Source: a virus. From it: DNA of 44,713 nucleotides. The notes under the pieces are model-generated. The model saw only the letters and a list, made by a program, of their open reading frames with translations, did not search any database and had not been told where the DNA came from. Location of the stretch: positions 1 to 44,713 of the IMG/VR virus record IMGVR_UViG_3300044837_000010; one strand, 5' to 3'. Each line of letters begins with the position of its first letter. Positions within the stretch are counted from its first letter, which is position 1. Below are positions 31,024 through 38,517 of the stretch, one piece after another. The translations under genes were made by a program, and so were the position numbers.

Positions 31024-31322
31024 CACTGCTCCTTTATAGTGGCTACCGGCGTTGATGGGGTGGCACTACGTTTTGTGCCTGCTTCGTCATGAGTCCCACG
31101 GTCAAATTCATGAGGCATGAATTCTGCATCGCGCTCAATGATGAAAAATTCTTTTGCCGCCACTAAGCACTCTGGATGCCATTTGTGATCTTGCATCTGT
31201 CCGTCATACACTGAACGCTCATCCTGATACTGTTCGCCAGCATTGATTTTTTCAGGACACCAGATACAGCGATGCTCTTTGCGCGCCTTGCGCAGTGTTT
31301 CGGATAAAAGTGTGTAGCTCAT
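31023..31322 (-). CDS. Zinc-binding accessory protein
   Basis: 99 residues. ARKEHRCIWCPEKINAGEQYQDERSVYDGQMQDHKWHPECLVAA gives C-x-x-C and H-x-x-C, a probable treble-clef or LIM-like zinc site (residues about 18-55). The tail is low complexity. ATGA-coupled. Confidence 0.65.
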   Translation of the reverse strand: MSYTLLSETLRKARKEHRCIWCPEKINAGEQYQDERSVYDGQMQDHKWHPECLVAAKEFFIIERDAEFMPHEFDRGTHDEAGTKRSATPSTPVATIKEQ

Positions 31323-31804
31323 GCTGTCTTATCCCCATCACCAGCCGATTGCAGGGCGGCACGTATCTGTTCGATTGTGAACAGTGGAACGCTTCGCTCT
31401 TCCGGGCAACCGACCGCTATTGAATACGCTACGCCGTGGCATTCATTTTCTTTGAACCGATCTAACTCACTCGGATAGATGTGCGCTGCCGCCTCATCGG
31501 AATTCAGAAATGCCAGCACCGCATCTGCATCCTTCTCTGCTAGTGCAGACAGTACGGCGGCTTCGATGGCGCGGGCGAATGACAATGTTCGATTGTCTAT
31601 TTCTCCGAAAAACATATCTTCGATTTGCTCATCGGTCAGCACGCGGCGCTCTCCGGTTCCTTGGCACGCGGGGCAATTGATTGGCACTTCGTAAGCATCA
31701 GGGCCGCCACCTTCAAGCCCCACGCCTTCGCCTGACCCGTTACACGATTTGCAGTAACCGCCTATTGGGCCTGTCAGCACTGTCTTGATGTCAGGATTAC
31801 TCAT
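31319..31804 (-). CDS. Protein with DnaJ-type zinc finger
   Basis: 161 residues. CKSCNGSGEG and CPACQGTGER (about residues 18-52) are two CxxCxGxG-type repeats of the DnaJ central zinc domain. A helical C-terminal part follows, with VLTDEQIEDMF and FARAIEAAVLSAL as found in phage accessory proteins. It may bind a chaperone client or nucleic acid. ATGA-coupled. Confidence 0.7.
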   Translation of the reverse strand: MSNPDIKTVLTGPIGGYCKSCNGSGEGVGLEGGGPDAYEVPINCPACQGTGERRVLTDEQIEDMFFGEIDNRTLSFARAIEAAVLSALAEKDADAVLAFLNSDEAAAHIYPSELDRFKENECHGVAYSIAVGCPEERSVPLFTIEQIRAALQSAGDGDKTA

Positions 31805-32004
31805 GACGCTACTTTCGCGGCACTGAACATCGGAACGCAGCGCATCTTGTCTTCTAAATCACGCACGGCGACACCTTTGTTGCCTGCGCAAAAATAACTA
31901 AATACCCGCTCTTCTTTAGCCCGCGTATGCGATTCCCATACTGGCACTGCGATAGCCGCGACCATTACAGCAACGCAGACTACAATTGCTTTATTCGGGT
32001 TCAT
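31801..32004 (-). CDS. Small membrane-anchored protein
   Basis: 67 residues with one N-terminal hydrophobic segment (about 5-22, KAIVVCVAVMVAAIAVPVW) and a short periplasmic part with two Cys (39, 56). Overlaps both neighbours. No family recognised. Confidence 0.6.
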   Translation of the reverse strand: MNPNKAIVVCVAVMVAAIAVPVWESHTRAKEERVFSYFCAGNKGVAVRDLEDKMRCVPMFSAAKVAS

Positions 32005-32623
32005 TTTTCACCTCATCTTGCATGACGGTTGTTGATGCGGATGGCTGCGATTGCACGGCCTTCATAAATGCCACTCTTTCCATTTTGTCGGCGAAGCCAA
32101 GCGTCACGTACGCAGGATTCGGATGCGAGGCATCGACAATCAAAGGCTGTGGCATCGGCTCAATGGCGGCTACTGGCTGTTGAGGGGCGGCGTAAAGCTC
32201 AGTTCCGACAGGAAGCAACTCATCGATACAGTTGTTTTTCAGGTAGCCAAGTTCAGCGCCAGTGATGCGCGCTACCGGCTCTTGCGCTACCGCTGCGGGA
32301 GTGGATTGAGCGATGATGGCGCGAGCAAATTTCAGCATCCGTTTTTGTGCTTCGGAATAGCCAATCGGAAATTCAAGTTTCAGTTGTTCGTCATGCAGGA
32401 AGAAGCCCGCATCCTTCGCCATCTGATAAATGACATCATCCGTCATCGCTGTGGCGCATTCCTTCGGGGCGGCAGCACGCAGTTTGATTCGCTCGTTCAA
32501 ATCGATGTATGCGATAGCGTCACGTAAGGTATCGGCATCGCCCTCAAACATTGTCCCTGCATATGAGTCGTTGCAAAGGCGCGACAAGAATGATTTCAGA
32601 TCGTTTTTAAGTGGTGTATTCAT
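31991..32623 (-). CDS. Hypothetical protein of accessory operon
   Basis: 210 residues. The N-terminal part is helical; residues about 60-105 contain AMTDDVIYQMAKDAGFFLHDEQLKLEFPIGYSEAQKRMLKFARAII, a module that recurs in phage accessory proteins. ITGAELGYLKNNCIDELLPVGTELYAAPQQP follows. The C-terminal 40 residues are disordered. Function unknown. Confidence 0.6.
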   Translation of the reverse strand: MNTPLKNDLKSFLSRLCNDSYAGTMFEGDADTLRDAIAYIDLNERIKLRAAAPKECATAMTDDVIYQMAKDAGFFLHDEQLKLEFPIGYSEAQKRMLKFARAIIAQSTPAAVAQEPVARITGAELGYLKNNCIDELLPVGTELYAAPQQPVAAIEPMPQPLIVDASHPNPAYVTLGFADKMERVAFMKAVQSQPSASTTVMQDEVKNEPE

Positions 32624-33165
32624 TGTTTATCCTTGTTCGCCGCATCGCTTGCTGGCATATCGGCAGGGGCGGACGGATTCTTTCTGGACTCTGTCCACGC
32701 TTTTTGATCTGCAGGGAAAATTGGATCTACTCGATACGTTTCACCCTCAGCGATTTGGGTCGATACTTTGCTGATCGGATATTCTAACGGTACAAGGCTG
32801 CCATTAATGAAGAAAGCAATTTGCCCTATCGCTTCAATATCAACGTTCAAAGTAGCGCCAGTAGTATTCGTGTATGTAATACCCATTTCACGAACTACCT
32901 GCATCGCGTTTGGATTGGCAGGGGCGGATGGCTGGGCTTGCAATGCTGCTTGCCATGCCCAAAACATTGCATCCGAAGTATTCCAGAACAAAATATCCTT
33001 GCCCTTTTTAAGCAAAGCATTCTCGAATCGTGCGCGCTCATCCGCACCGGATTGTTTATCTAGGCTCACAATTCCGTCGTCTTGCATGGCGCGCAATAAA
33101 GGATCGGCCTTCAGATCATGCTCGTAATGCGCGGCTGCGAAACACGGGTCAATTTCATTCGTCAT
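32620..33165 (-). CDS. First gene of accessory operon, hypothetical
   Basis: 181 residues after AGAGGAAATGAA. Residues 1-75 are a helical module (ERARFENALLKKGKDILFWNTSDAMFWAWQAALQAQ) of the kind shared among phage accessory proteins. Residues about 90-150 look like a small beta sandwich (GATLNVDIEAIGQIAFFINGSLVPLE). The C-terminal Pro/Ala-rich tail resembles those of its operon neighbours. Role unknown. Confidence 0.6.
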   Translation of the reverse strand: MTNEIDPCFAAAHYEHDLKADPLLRAMQDDGIVSLDKQSGADERARFENALLKKGKDILFWNTSDAMFWAWQAALQAQPSAPANPNAMQVVREMGITYTNTTGATLNVDIEAIGQIAFFINGSLVPLEYPISKVSTQIAEGETYRVDPIFPADQKAWTESRKNPSAPADMPASDAANKDKQ

Positions 33166-33247
33166 TTCATTTCCTCTATAAAATTAGCTGACGCCTAATA
33201 ATCAAACATCTAAAACATGGCTGCAAGCGTTATTTGTCGATTCACTT

Positions 33248-33286
33248 AAATACAACACTTAGCTAAATATTCTGTATTTATTTCGC
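33248..33286 (+). promoter_or_regulatory. Shared intergenic element, copy 1
   Basis: AAATACAACAC at 33248-33258 is followed after 5 bases by TAAATATT. It lies in the 156-base gap between the accessory operon and the HNH-like gene. Three other intergenic regions carry the same order of motifs. Confidence 0.55.
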
Positions 33287-33321
33287 TACACTTTACTTTC
33301 AGGCATAGGCAGAGACGAATT

Positions 33322-33882
33322 TTATAAAAATGTTTTACGTGAATTTCCTCTTAATATTGGAGTTGATAACGCGATTTCCACTGATAGACCCATTTTATTG
33401 ATTCGATAGTGCAATGCTGCTGGGCTTGTATTAAGTTCTTTTGCCCAACCATAAAGGTTCATATATTTGCCATCGAATTCATAAATTTTTGTATTTGATC
33501 TATTTTCGTTTTGCTCTTTTACTGACGACCATCTACAATTTTCTGGGCAATAATCCATGTTGTTTTTTCTTCTATCTAAGGTTTTTCCTGCTGGACGCTC
33601 TCCCATATCCGCAAGAAAATTGATAAATGAATCTCTCCATCTATCACAAATCTTTATCCCTTTTGCTCCATAGTGCTTGTAGCTAATAGAGCTTGGCCTT
33701 GTGCATCTTGCTATCATTGCCTGCCAACTCATCCATGTTGGAGAGCCTGTCATTCCATGTGTTATGCAGGAATTGACAGACCCATCTGGAAATCCTTTTC
33801 GTCGCATTTGTGCGTAATGGGTATTACAAAACCCTCTTGCTATATGATTTTTGTCGCATCCAGTTATTTTGCATTTCTTCAT
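33322..33882 (-). CDS. HNH-like protein with N-terminal zinc motif
   Basis: 186 residues. N-terminus CKITGCDKNHIARGFCNTHYAQMRRKG looks like a zinc-binding element. Residues about 50-130 have the pattern common in phage mobile-type endonuclease-like proteins: WMSWQAMIARCT, YKHYGAKGIKICDRW, FINFLADMGERPAGKTLDRRKNNMDYCPENCRWSSVKEQNENR. A C-terminal helix-turn-helix-like part (GWAKELNTSPAALHYRINKMG) may bind DNA. This architecture resembles free-standing homing endonucleases. ATGA-coupled to the Gp157-like gene. Confidence 0.7.
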   Translation of the reverse strand: MKKCKITGCDKNHIARGFCNTHYAQMRRKGFPDGSVNSCITHGMTGSPTWMSWQAMIARCTRPSSISYKHYGAKGIKICDRWRDSFINFLADMGERPAGKTLDRRKNNMDYCPENCRWSSVKEQNENRSNTKIYEFDGKYMNLYGWAKELNTSPAALHYRINKMGLSVEIALSTPILRGNSRKTFL

Positions 33883-34382
33883 AGTATTGTTAGCCTATCC
33901 GATTTCATAATCCGCGCTCCCGGAACATCTTTCCCCAGCTTTATATCTGCTGCGATCAGTTTTTTATCCGGCGATGAAACAACTGGCTTGGGATCAGGCG
34001 TTTTCATATATGCAATGGGAATCTGTTTCTCATCAAGAATTTCAACTTTTGAATCTCGTTCTAAATACAATTTAACGGAGAATTCAGGTGAATTTATTTC
34101 AGTAATACCAGTGCGCTTCATATTCTCGCGTAGATACGTCTTTAGCGACTCTGCACGCTTCTCAAATTTACCTGCCCGCACATCCATATCCATAGCCGCT
34201 TGATGGATCATTTCGGCTTGCTTAGAGCAATTTAAGATATATGCGGCGACGGATAAGCCTTTACCTTCAAACGCTGCTAATGCTTGTGCAAGATCATCTG
34301 GGATGCATCCATCCTCGTCAATTGATTCGAGTAATGGCAATAAATCGTTTGCTACTTTGTATAGTTGGATTGCTTGTGTCAT
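33879..34382 (-). CDS. Gp157-like protein
   Basis: 167 residues. The Siphovirus Gp157 layout is clear: an N-terminal helical half (LYKVANDLLPLLESIDEDG, KGLSVAAYILNCSKQAEMI), a coiled segment with FEKRAESLKTYLRENMKRTGITEINSPEFSVKL and a C-terminal PDPKPVVSSPDKKLIAADIKLGKDVPGARI. It is commonly encoded next to recombination genes. Function not established; linked to DNA metabolism and phage resistance in streptococcal phages. Confidence 0.85.
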   Translation of the reverse strand: MTQAIQLYKVANDLLPLLESIDEDGCIPDDLAQALAAFEGKGLSVAAYILNCSKQAEMIHQAAMDMDVRAGKFEKRAESLKTYLRENMKRTGITEINSPEFSVKLYLERDSKVEILDEKQIPIAYMKTPDPKPVVSSPDKKLIAADIKLGKDVPGARIMKSDRLTIL

Positions 34383-34414
34383 GTGAGTAAGCGGGTTATT
34401 AGCCCGCCCCTTGT

Positions 34415-35086
34415 TTAGATTGAAGTCAATGCTTTACGTGGGATAGGAGCAAAGGGGATATCGTCGTCAAACGCATTACCAGCACTTGACGCGCCTCCGC
34501 CTGACGCTGGACGCGCTACGCCGCCTTTGCGAGAATCACGAACTGGTCTAGCCATCAATGATTCAACCATTTTTGCCAGCTTTTCAGGCTTAGTTTTTCG
34601 ATCAAGAATTTCAGATGCAGTCAATTCTGTTCCAGCTTGAAACACACCTGCAATATTCATGCGTTCGCGCTCTTCGCCTTGCTGGTCGTTGTAAATTTCC
34701 TTTTGCAGAAGCAAGCCGATTTCCTTGCCCATCAAATCAGGATAGCCAGAACCTTCAAACAATTGACGCGACTTTGATTCCTTGTCCCACTTCTCAAATT
34801 CAATCTCGCCTAAATCGGCTTTTCGCAAACCAAGGCAAGCCATGATTGCATTGATCGTTTTCAGAGATGGCAAAGCATCCCCATCTGCGTTAATTGTGTA
34901 CTGGTCAAGATAGTCTGCTGTTTGACCATCTGATGATTTAAACGACAATCCCACGCCCTGCGTTCCCTTTTGAGAAAGCAATTGCTCGGCGCGAGTAAAT
35001 CGGCCAACATATTTTCCGCTTTCGCGGATGCCTGAATTGATATTGTCGGCAGATTTTGCAGATTCAGCATTAAAAGTCAGTGACAT
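34415..35086 (-). CDS. Single-stranded DNA-binding protein candidate
   Basis: 223 residues. The N-terminal body (ESGKYVGRFTRAEQLLSQKGTQGVGLSFKSSDGQTADYLDQYTINADG) matches phage proteins thought to bind ssDNA and partner with Sak4-like ATPases. The C-terminus is low complexity (GGVARPASGGGASSAGNAF) followed by DDDIPF, the acidic tip typical of SSB tails, here followed by a further 13 residues. Operon with the ATPase upstream. Confidence 0.75.
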   Translation of the reverse strand: MSLTFNAESAKSADNINSGIRESGKYVGRFTRAEQLLSQKGTQGVGLSFKSSDGQTADYLDQYTINADGDALPSLKTINAIMACLGLRKADLGEIEFEKWDKESKSRQLFEGSGYPDLMGKEIGLLLQKEIYNDQQGEERERMNIAGVFQAGTELTASEILDRKTKPEKLAKMVESLMARPVRDSRKGGVARPASGGGASSAGNAFDDDIPFAPIPRKALTSI

Positions 35087-35096
35087 TTTGTATTCC

Positions 35097-35753
35097 TTAG
35101 TTCAAGTTAAAGTATTCAACGATTACCGCATCTACTGCTGCAAGATCATTGTCAATGTGATCCTCTTGAAACATATCGAGAGGGGTTTTAACGGTATCGC
35201 TACCGCTATTCTTTGTGCTGAAAACATAGTTGCCGTTAATGCGATGGGTGCGCATTACGATAGTAACCAAGCCTTCAATCGTGATTTTTTCATCAAGCAA
35301 CTTGCCAATAGTTTTAATTTTGGTGTGGCCTGATTCGTCCGTCTGCGTGTGCGACAAGATATAAACGCGCTTGTTATCAGGCAAGTTTGATGCAGCATTC
35401 AAGATATCCCATGCGAAACGGGCTATTTCGTTATATTTAGCAAATGCGGCGTTGCCCGTTTCTTTATCCAATACACGACGCATGAACTCATTGCTCATGG
35501 TGTACTGGAAGTCATCCAGAACGATAACGTCTTTTGTCGTGCGCTGCATAGCTGCAATGATCTTGTCGCTGTTGTCAGTGACAAATACAGAGCCTGTAGG
35601 CGTTTCTTTTGTGGCTGGCAGCCAGTTCTTTGACTTGAATGGCAGCGGCTTCTTTACGGCCTGAATAAGCAGCGTATTATCAGGATTAAGGTTGCGTAGT
35701 GCGGTTGATTTCCCTGTGCCAGATTCGCCAAGGATGAGGGTTGCTATAGACAT
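35097..35753 (-). CDS. Sak4-like RecA-fold ATPase
   Basis: 218 residues. Walker A GESGTGKST at about 9-17. Walker B VIVLDDFQY at about 75-83. YILSHTQTD corresponds to the sensor strand, and later strands fit a RecA-like core. Such phage ATPases (Sak4 group) promote single-strand annealing or exchange with a phage SSB, which is encoded right downstream. CCTAAGGAG-like sites between genes support coupled expression. Confidence 0.88.
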   Translation of the reverse strand: MSIATLILGESGTGKSTALRNLNPDNTLLIQAVKKPLPFKSKNWLPATKETPTGSVFVTDNSDKIIAAMQRTTKDVIVLDDFQYTMSNEFMRRVLDKETGNAAFAKYNEIARFAWDILNAASNLPDNKRVYILSHTQTDESGHTKIKTIGKLLDEKITIEGLVTIVMRTHRINGNYVFSTKNSGSDTVKTPLDMFQEDHIDNDLAAVDAVIVEYFNLN

Positions 35754-35811
35754 GCTTAAATCTCCTAAGTCTGTAAATCAATAAATCAAAAAGTCGAATA
35801 TTCAGGATAAA

Positions 35812-36015
35812 TCAGAACGGTAAACCAAGCAAATCATTTTCTTGTGTCTGTTGTTTATTATCCAAACTTGCAAATATCTCACGCTTCCGTGATACATCAT
35901 CATTCGTCTGCGCTAGCAAGTGTGCATCACGCTTTTCCAATGTCCACGGATCATCCTTGCGTTTCGCCTTGGCTTCAGGCGATGTAATTCTAGCCATCGA
36001 TTCTTTGCTCATCAT
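35812..36015 (-). CDS. Hypothetical charged protein (67 aa)
   Basis: Lys-, Glu- and Asp-rich, helical, no Cys. ATG at 36015 or 36012. Overlaps the upstream small membrane gene by 26 bases. The end LLGLPF is reminiscent of short hydrophobic tips used to dock SSB-binding proteins. No family recognised. Confidence 0.5.
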   Translation of the reverse strand: MMSKESMARITSPEAKAKRKDDPWTLEKRDAHLLAQTNDDVSRKREIFASLDNKQQTQENDLLGLPF

Positions 36016-36106
36016 CTTTCCATTTCTTTAAAATTCCCGTGCCTCGCGTAACAAACAACACGCAGACGACAGCGTAAAGTATTAGTGCATAGTGGAGCAA
36101 TGTCAT
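35990..36106 (-). CDS. Small membrane protein (38 aa)
   Basis: Begins in an ATGA overlap with the 36103 gene. One hydrophobic span (about 4-21, LHYALILYAVVCVLFVTR), then a Lys/Asp tail. The overlap on both ends supports reality despite the small size. Confidence 0.5.
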   Translation of the reverse strand: MTLLHYALILYAVVCVLFVTRGTGILKKWKDDEQRIDG

Positions 36107-36432
36107 TTTTGTGAAGTGTTGTTTTGTTGCGAAAGAAAATCAGAAAAAACCGCTCTATCGACTTCTTTTACTCTCTCGATGTCATTCTCTAAATCTGAAA
36201 ATGGAATGCCCATGCGAGAGCGCTGCAAAGTCCAACCGCGTTTTGCCATGAACCACAAGAAAACATCTATAACGTAAATGTGAGCGTCAATCCAATTAAC
36301 TTTATTTGTTGATTCATGGTTTCTTACAAGAATATGAATAGTTTTAAATACATCCTTTTGATCGTGGAAGTCACGCAATATGCTAGGCAGATATTTGCCA
36401 GACTCAAGCCATTTGTTCATTGAGATGGTCAT
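36103..36432 (-). CDS. Hypothetical protein (109 aa)
   Basis: Helical, with WLESGKYLPSILRDFHDQKDVFKTIH and IDAHIYVIDVFLWFMAKRGWTLQ, a stretch often seen in phage proteins of unknown function near recombination genes. ATGA-coupled at both ends. No membrane segment. Confidence 0.6.
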   Translation of the reverse strand: MTISMNKWLESGKYLPSILRDFHDQKDVFKTIHILVRNHESTNKVNWIDAHIYVIDVFLWFMAKRGWTLQRSRMGIPFSDLENDIERVKEVDRAVFSDFLSQQNNTSQK

Positions 36433-36665
36433 TTTCCTATTCCCGGATGCGCTGTCAATGTATTAGCCTGCGCATTCAACTCATCCCACTTAGCATCACG
36501 TTTCTGACGCTCGGATTGCGCCTTCATATCAAGTCGCGTCTCTTCTGCGTAGGATTGATCTATTGCTGCATGATTAGCATCATCAGCTTGCATCCACCCG
36601 AGCAGCAGAAAGAACGCCGCCATGAGTGCTACGCCGATGATTAGTTCAACTGGCTTGATTCGCAT
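36429..36665 (-). CDS. Single-span membrane protein with charged tail
   Basis: 78 residues. Hydrophobic segment at about 8-25 (LIIGVALMAAFFLLLGW) and a helical, charged C-terminal domain. GCGGAGG lies just upstream of the ATG. Topology resembles small spanin- or Rz-like proteins, but it is outside the lysis cluster. Role unknown. Confidence 0.6.
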   Translation of the reverse strand: MRIKPVELIIGVALMAAFFLLLGWMQADDANHAAIDQSYAEETRLDMKAQSERQKRDAKWDELNAQANTLTAHPGIGK

Positions 36666-36816
36666 TTATAACCTCCGCAAGTTCGTTAGCCAAATTTATG
36701 GCAATGTCATTTTCATTTGAGAGTCGTTCGATTAAATCTGCTGCTTCGCGTTTAAGCGCATCATTCTTTGAGTTGCGCAGATAGTGCAATGTTGCTTTGT
36801 CTTCGTCGGTTAGCAT
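36646..36816 (-). CDS. Small helical protein (56 aa)
   Basis: The ATG overlaps the stop of the Cys-repeat gene (TAATG) after GGGAGAATA. All-helical with alternating Glu/Lys and Leu/Ile (LTDEDKATLHYLRNSKNDALKREAADLIERL). Overlaps the next gene by 20 bases. No family recognised. Confidence 0.5.
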   Translation of the reverse strand: MLTDEDKATLHYLRNSKNDALKREAADLIERLSNENDIAINLANELAEVINANQAS

Positions 36817-37610
36817 TATTCTCCCTCGCTAAGTTTGGATTCTTCTTCAGCTAAACGCTTCATGTCATTCATTGCCGCAATATTGTCTTCATAGAATCGC
36901 GTAGGGCTAACAAGCAAATCGGGAGAGCTTGCGTGATAAATCAACAATGCTGCAAGAGGCGTATCGTGGAATTTCTCAAGCGCTTTTCCTGCTTCACCGG
37001 CAAGATGAACAACCCATCCAGCGCGACAATGCGTTGTTTCGCAAACATGCCATTTACCCATATCCAGTGCGTCGGGTTTATTGACTGCATTGAACACTGT
37101 TTGGTGAATATTTTGAATAACTGGCGTTGGAGGAGCGCCAAGCGATGCGACGGATTCGCTCGGAATGGCTGCAATCCCTTCTTTGTCGCACAAGAATGCG
37201 ATATGTGAGCAGCCTGAGCAGCCTGAGCAGCGTGAGCAGTCTGAGCAGTCTGAGCAGTCTGAGCAGTCTGAGCAGCGTGAGCAGCCTGAGCAGCCTGAGC
37301 AGCGTGAGCAGTCTGAGCAGTCTGAGCAGTCTGAGCAGCCTGAGCAGCCTGAGCAGCGTGAGCAGTCTGAGCAGTCTGAGCAGCCTGAGCAGCGTGAGCA
37401 GTCTGAGCAGCGTGAGCAGTCTGAGCAGTCTGAGCAGCGTGAGCAGTCTGAGCAGCCTGAGCAGCCTGAGCAGCCTGAGCAGCCTGAGCAGTCTGTGCAA
37501 TTCCAATTATTATTGTCTTCCATGTCCTTTGCTTGAGCATCAGCCAACTCTTGCGATACATAGGAAACGCCAATATTGCCATGCGGTGTTTTTGCGCTTT
37601 CAAATCTCAT
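36816..37610 (-). CDS. Cys-Ser-X repeat protein
   Basis: 264 residues from the ATG after GGAGAATGAA. Residues 1-37 are a short lead with ELADAQAKDMED. Residues 38-134 are a run with Cys every third position: C-T-D-C, then 31 S-x-C triplets, x being Gly, Asp or Arg. Residues about 165-264 form a separate domain (QTVFNAVNKPDALDMGKWHVCETTHCRAGWVVHLAGEAG) that occurs widely in phages without a known function. The repeat could fold as a tight triplet beta-helix or bind metal with its many thiols. Start choices further upstream have no ribosome site. Confidence 0.75.
   Translation of the reverse strand: MRFESAKTPHGNIGVSYVSQELADAQAKDMEDNNNWNCTDCSGCSGCSGCSGCSDCSRCSDCSDCSRCSDCSRCSGCSDCSDCSRCSGCSGCSDCSDCSDCSRCSGCSGCSRCSDCSDCSDCSDCSRCSGCSGCSHIAFLCDKEGIAAIPSESVASLGAPPTPVIQNIHQTVFNAVNKPDALDMGKWHVCETTHCRAGWVVHLAGEAGKALEKFHDTPLAALLIYHASSPDLLVSPTRFYEDNIAAMNDMKRLAEEESKLSEGE
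37209..37487 (-). repeat. 31 x 9-bp tandem repeat
   Basis: Units of GAGCAG plus CCT, TCT or CGT on the plus strand, 31 in a row, encode the S-x-C triplets of the minus-strand gene. Only the third codon base pair of each unit varies, so every unit gives Ser-(Gly/Asp/Arg)-Cys. Several other frames stay open and should not be taken as genes. Confidence 0.9.
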
Positions 37611-37611
37611 T

Positions 37612-37839
37612 TCATTCTCCTTTAACTTGAACCATATAAAAATCAACCATCGCTTCGATACTCTTTATAACTTGCGGGTCAAGCATGTGTATTACATCGG
37701 CGTCTAATCCTTTGAATGCTATCTGTTCAACCTCGGCCAACTCGCCATATGGCACTTCTCCGTAACAATTCATTTCGTGACCGTCATAATCTACTTCGCA
37801 GATGAATGGGGCTGTTATGCGGTTATGTTCTGCTGTCAT
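37612..37839 (-). CDS. Hypothetical protein, first gene of leftward operon
   Basis: 75 residues from the ATG with AGGAGAAAG upstream. ITAPFICEVDYDGHEMNCYGEVPYGELAEVEQIAFKGLDADVIHML is mixed alpha/beta. Two Cys and several acidic residues. No family recognised. Lies directly behind the minus-strand promoter. Confidence 0.55.
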   Translation of the reverse strand: MTAEHNRITAPFICEVDYDGHEMNCYGEVPYGELAEVEQIAFKGLDADVIHMLDPQVIKSIEAMVDFYMVQVKGE

Positions 37840-37870
37840 TTCTTTCTCCTGTTTGCTGATTCGATACATA

Positions 37871-37899
37871 ATTATGGAGGCAATGAAATCCGATAGCAA
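37871..37899 (-). promoter_or_regulatory. Leftward promoter
   Basis: Read on the minus strand: TTGCTA, 17 bases, CATAAT. The -10 matches 5 of 6 and the -35 matches 4 of 6. It faces the leftward operon starting at 37839 and sits back to back with a plus-strand candidate. Confidence 0.6.
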
Positions 37900-37916
37900 G
37901 AAAAGAATGCATGAAC

Positions 37917-37953
37917 TTGTGCGCAAATACAACACACATAAATAAATATTTGT
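37917..37953 (+). promoter_or_regulatory. Rightward promoter candidate with shared element, copy 2
   Basis: TTGTGC (37917-37922), 16 bases, TAAATA (37939-37944). The spacer contains AAATACAACAC (37925-37935), and TAAATAAATATTTGT follows. The overlap of promoter and element suggests the element is a binding site that controls this divergent region. Confidence 0.5.
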
Positions 37954-37981
37954 GCCATGATTCGATATCACCTAAGGAGAC

Positions 37982-38173
37982 ATGATGGAGCGATCAGAGA
38001 TGCACATATACGTAGTTGAGCGATTGCAAGACACGAATATTAGTTTTGCAAAAATTGAAGTAGCAACAGGAATAACAGTTCGCGCTTTGTACATTATTAA
38101 GAAGGGCGAAAATAAACCGCACGAAGCAACATTGAAAGTGCTTTATCGATTTTTTAAGAGGAATCCGAAATGA
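37982..38173 (+). CDS. XRE-like helix-turn-helix protein
   Basis: 63 residues after AAGGAGAC. FAKIEVATGITVRALYIIKKGENKPHEATLKVLYRFF has the Cro/C1 helix-turn-helix order (IEVATGIT-turn-VRALYIIKKGENKP, then a third helix). First gene of the rightward unit and next to the divergent promoters, so likely the regulator of this switch. A second ATG three bases downstream is possible. ATGA overlap with the next gene. Confidence 0.75.
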   Translation: MMERSEMHIYVVERLQDTNISFAKIEVATGITVRALYIIKKGENKPHEATLKVLYRFFKRNPK

Positions 38174-38517
38174 ATCCAGAAATTAAAGCTAAATGGGTAG
38201 CCGCTTTGCGAAGTGGAAATTACGATCAGTCAACAGAATACTTGCAAACAGCGAATGGCTATTGCTGTCTAGGTGTTTTATGTGAAATTTATAGAAATGA
38301 AAAAGGAGGGGATTGGAAGCAAGAGGAAAAATGTATTTCATTTAATGAAAGCTCACAAGTTCCTCCTAACTATGTTTCTGAATGGGCTGGCATATATTTG
38401 AGCGAACAAAGAATAATTGAAGTAACCATAGGAGAAGAAAGAGAATCAGTTGCAGCACATAATGACAGCGGAAAAACATTTGCAGAAATTGCAGACGCTA
38501 TTGAGGAGCAATTATGA
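38170..38517 (+). CDS. Conserved phage protein, unknown function
   Basis: 115 residues. NPEIKAKWVAALRSGNYDQSTEYLQTANGYCCLGVLCEIYRNE is characteristic of a widespread phage protein; the WV.ALRSG.Y and YCCLGVLC parts are its most constant features. The C-terminus (AAHNDSGKTFAEIADAIEE) is also shared. Function unknown. ATGA overlaps on both sides. Confidence 0.75.
   Translation: MNPEIKAKWVAALRSGNYDQSTEYLQTANGYCCLGVLCEIYRNEKGGDWKQEEKCISFNESSQVPPNYVSEWAGIYLSEQRIIEVTIGEERESVAAHNDSGKTFAEIADAIEEQL

Noticed and set aside
32051-32527. 158-codon plus-strand frame in the accessory operon
   Set aside because: It is antisense to a coupled minus-strand gene and has no ribosome site.
37209-37487. CRISPR array
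   Set aside because: The repeat units are contiguous 9-mers without spacers.
37078-37630. Leu-Arg, Ser-Leu, Ala-Gln and Glu-Gln repeat frames over the 9-bp repeat
   Set aside because: Only the Cys-Ser-X frame has a good ribosome site, a conserved C-terminal domain and coupling to neighbours.
37840-37981. Lysogeny switch (repressor/Cro region) at the divergent promoters
   Set aside because: Only one short HTH gene is adjacent; there is no CI-sized repressor or integrase in the window, so lysogeny is not supported.
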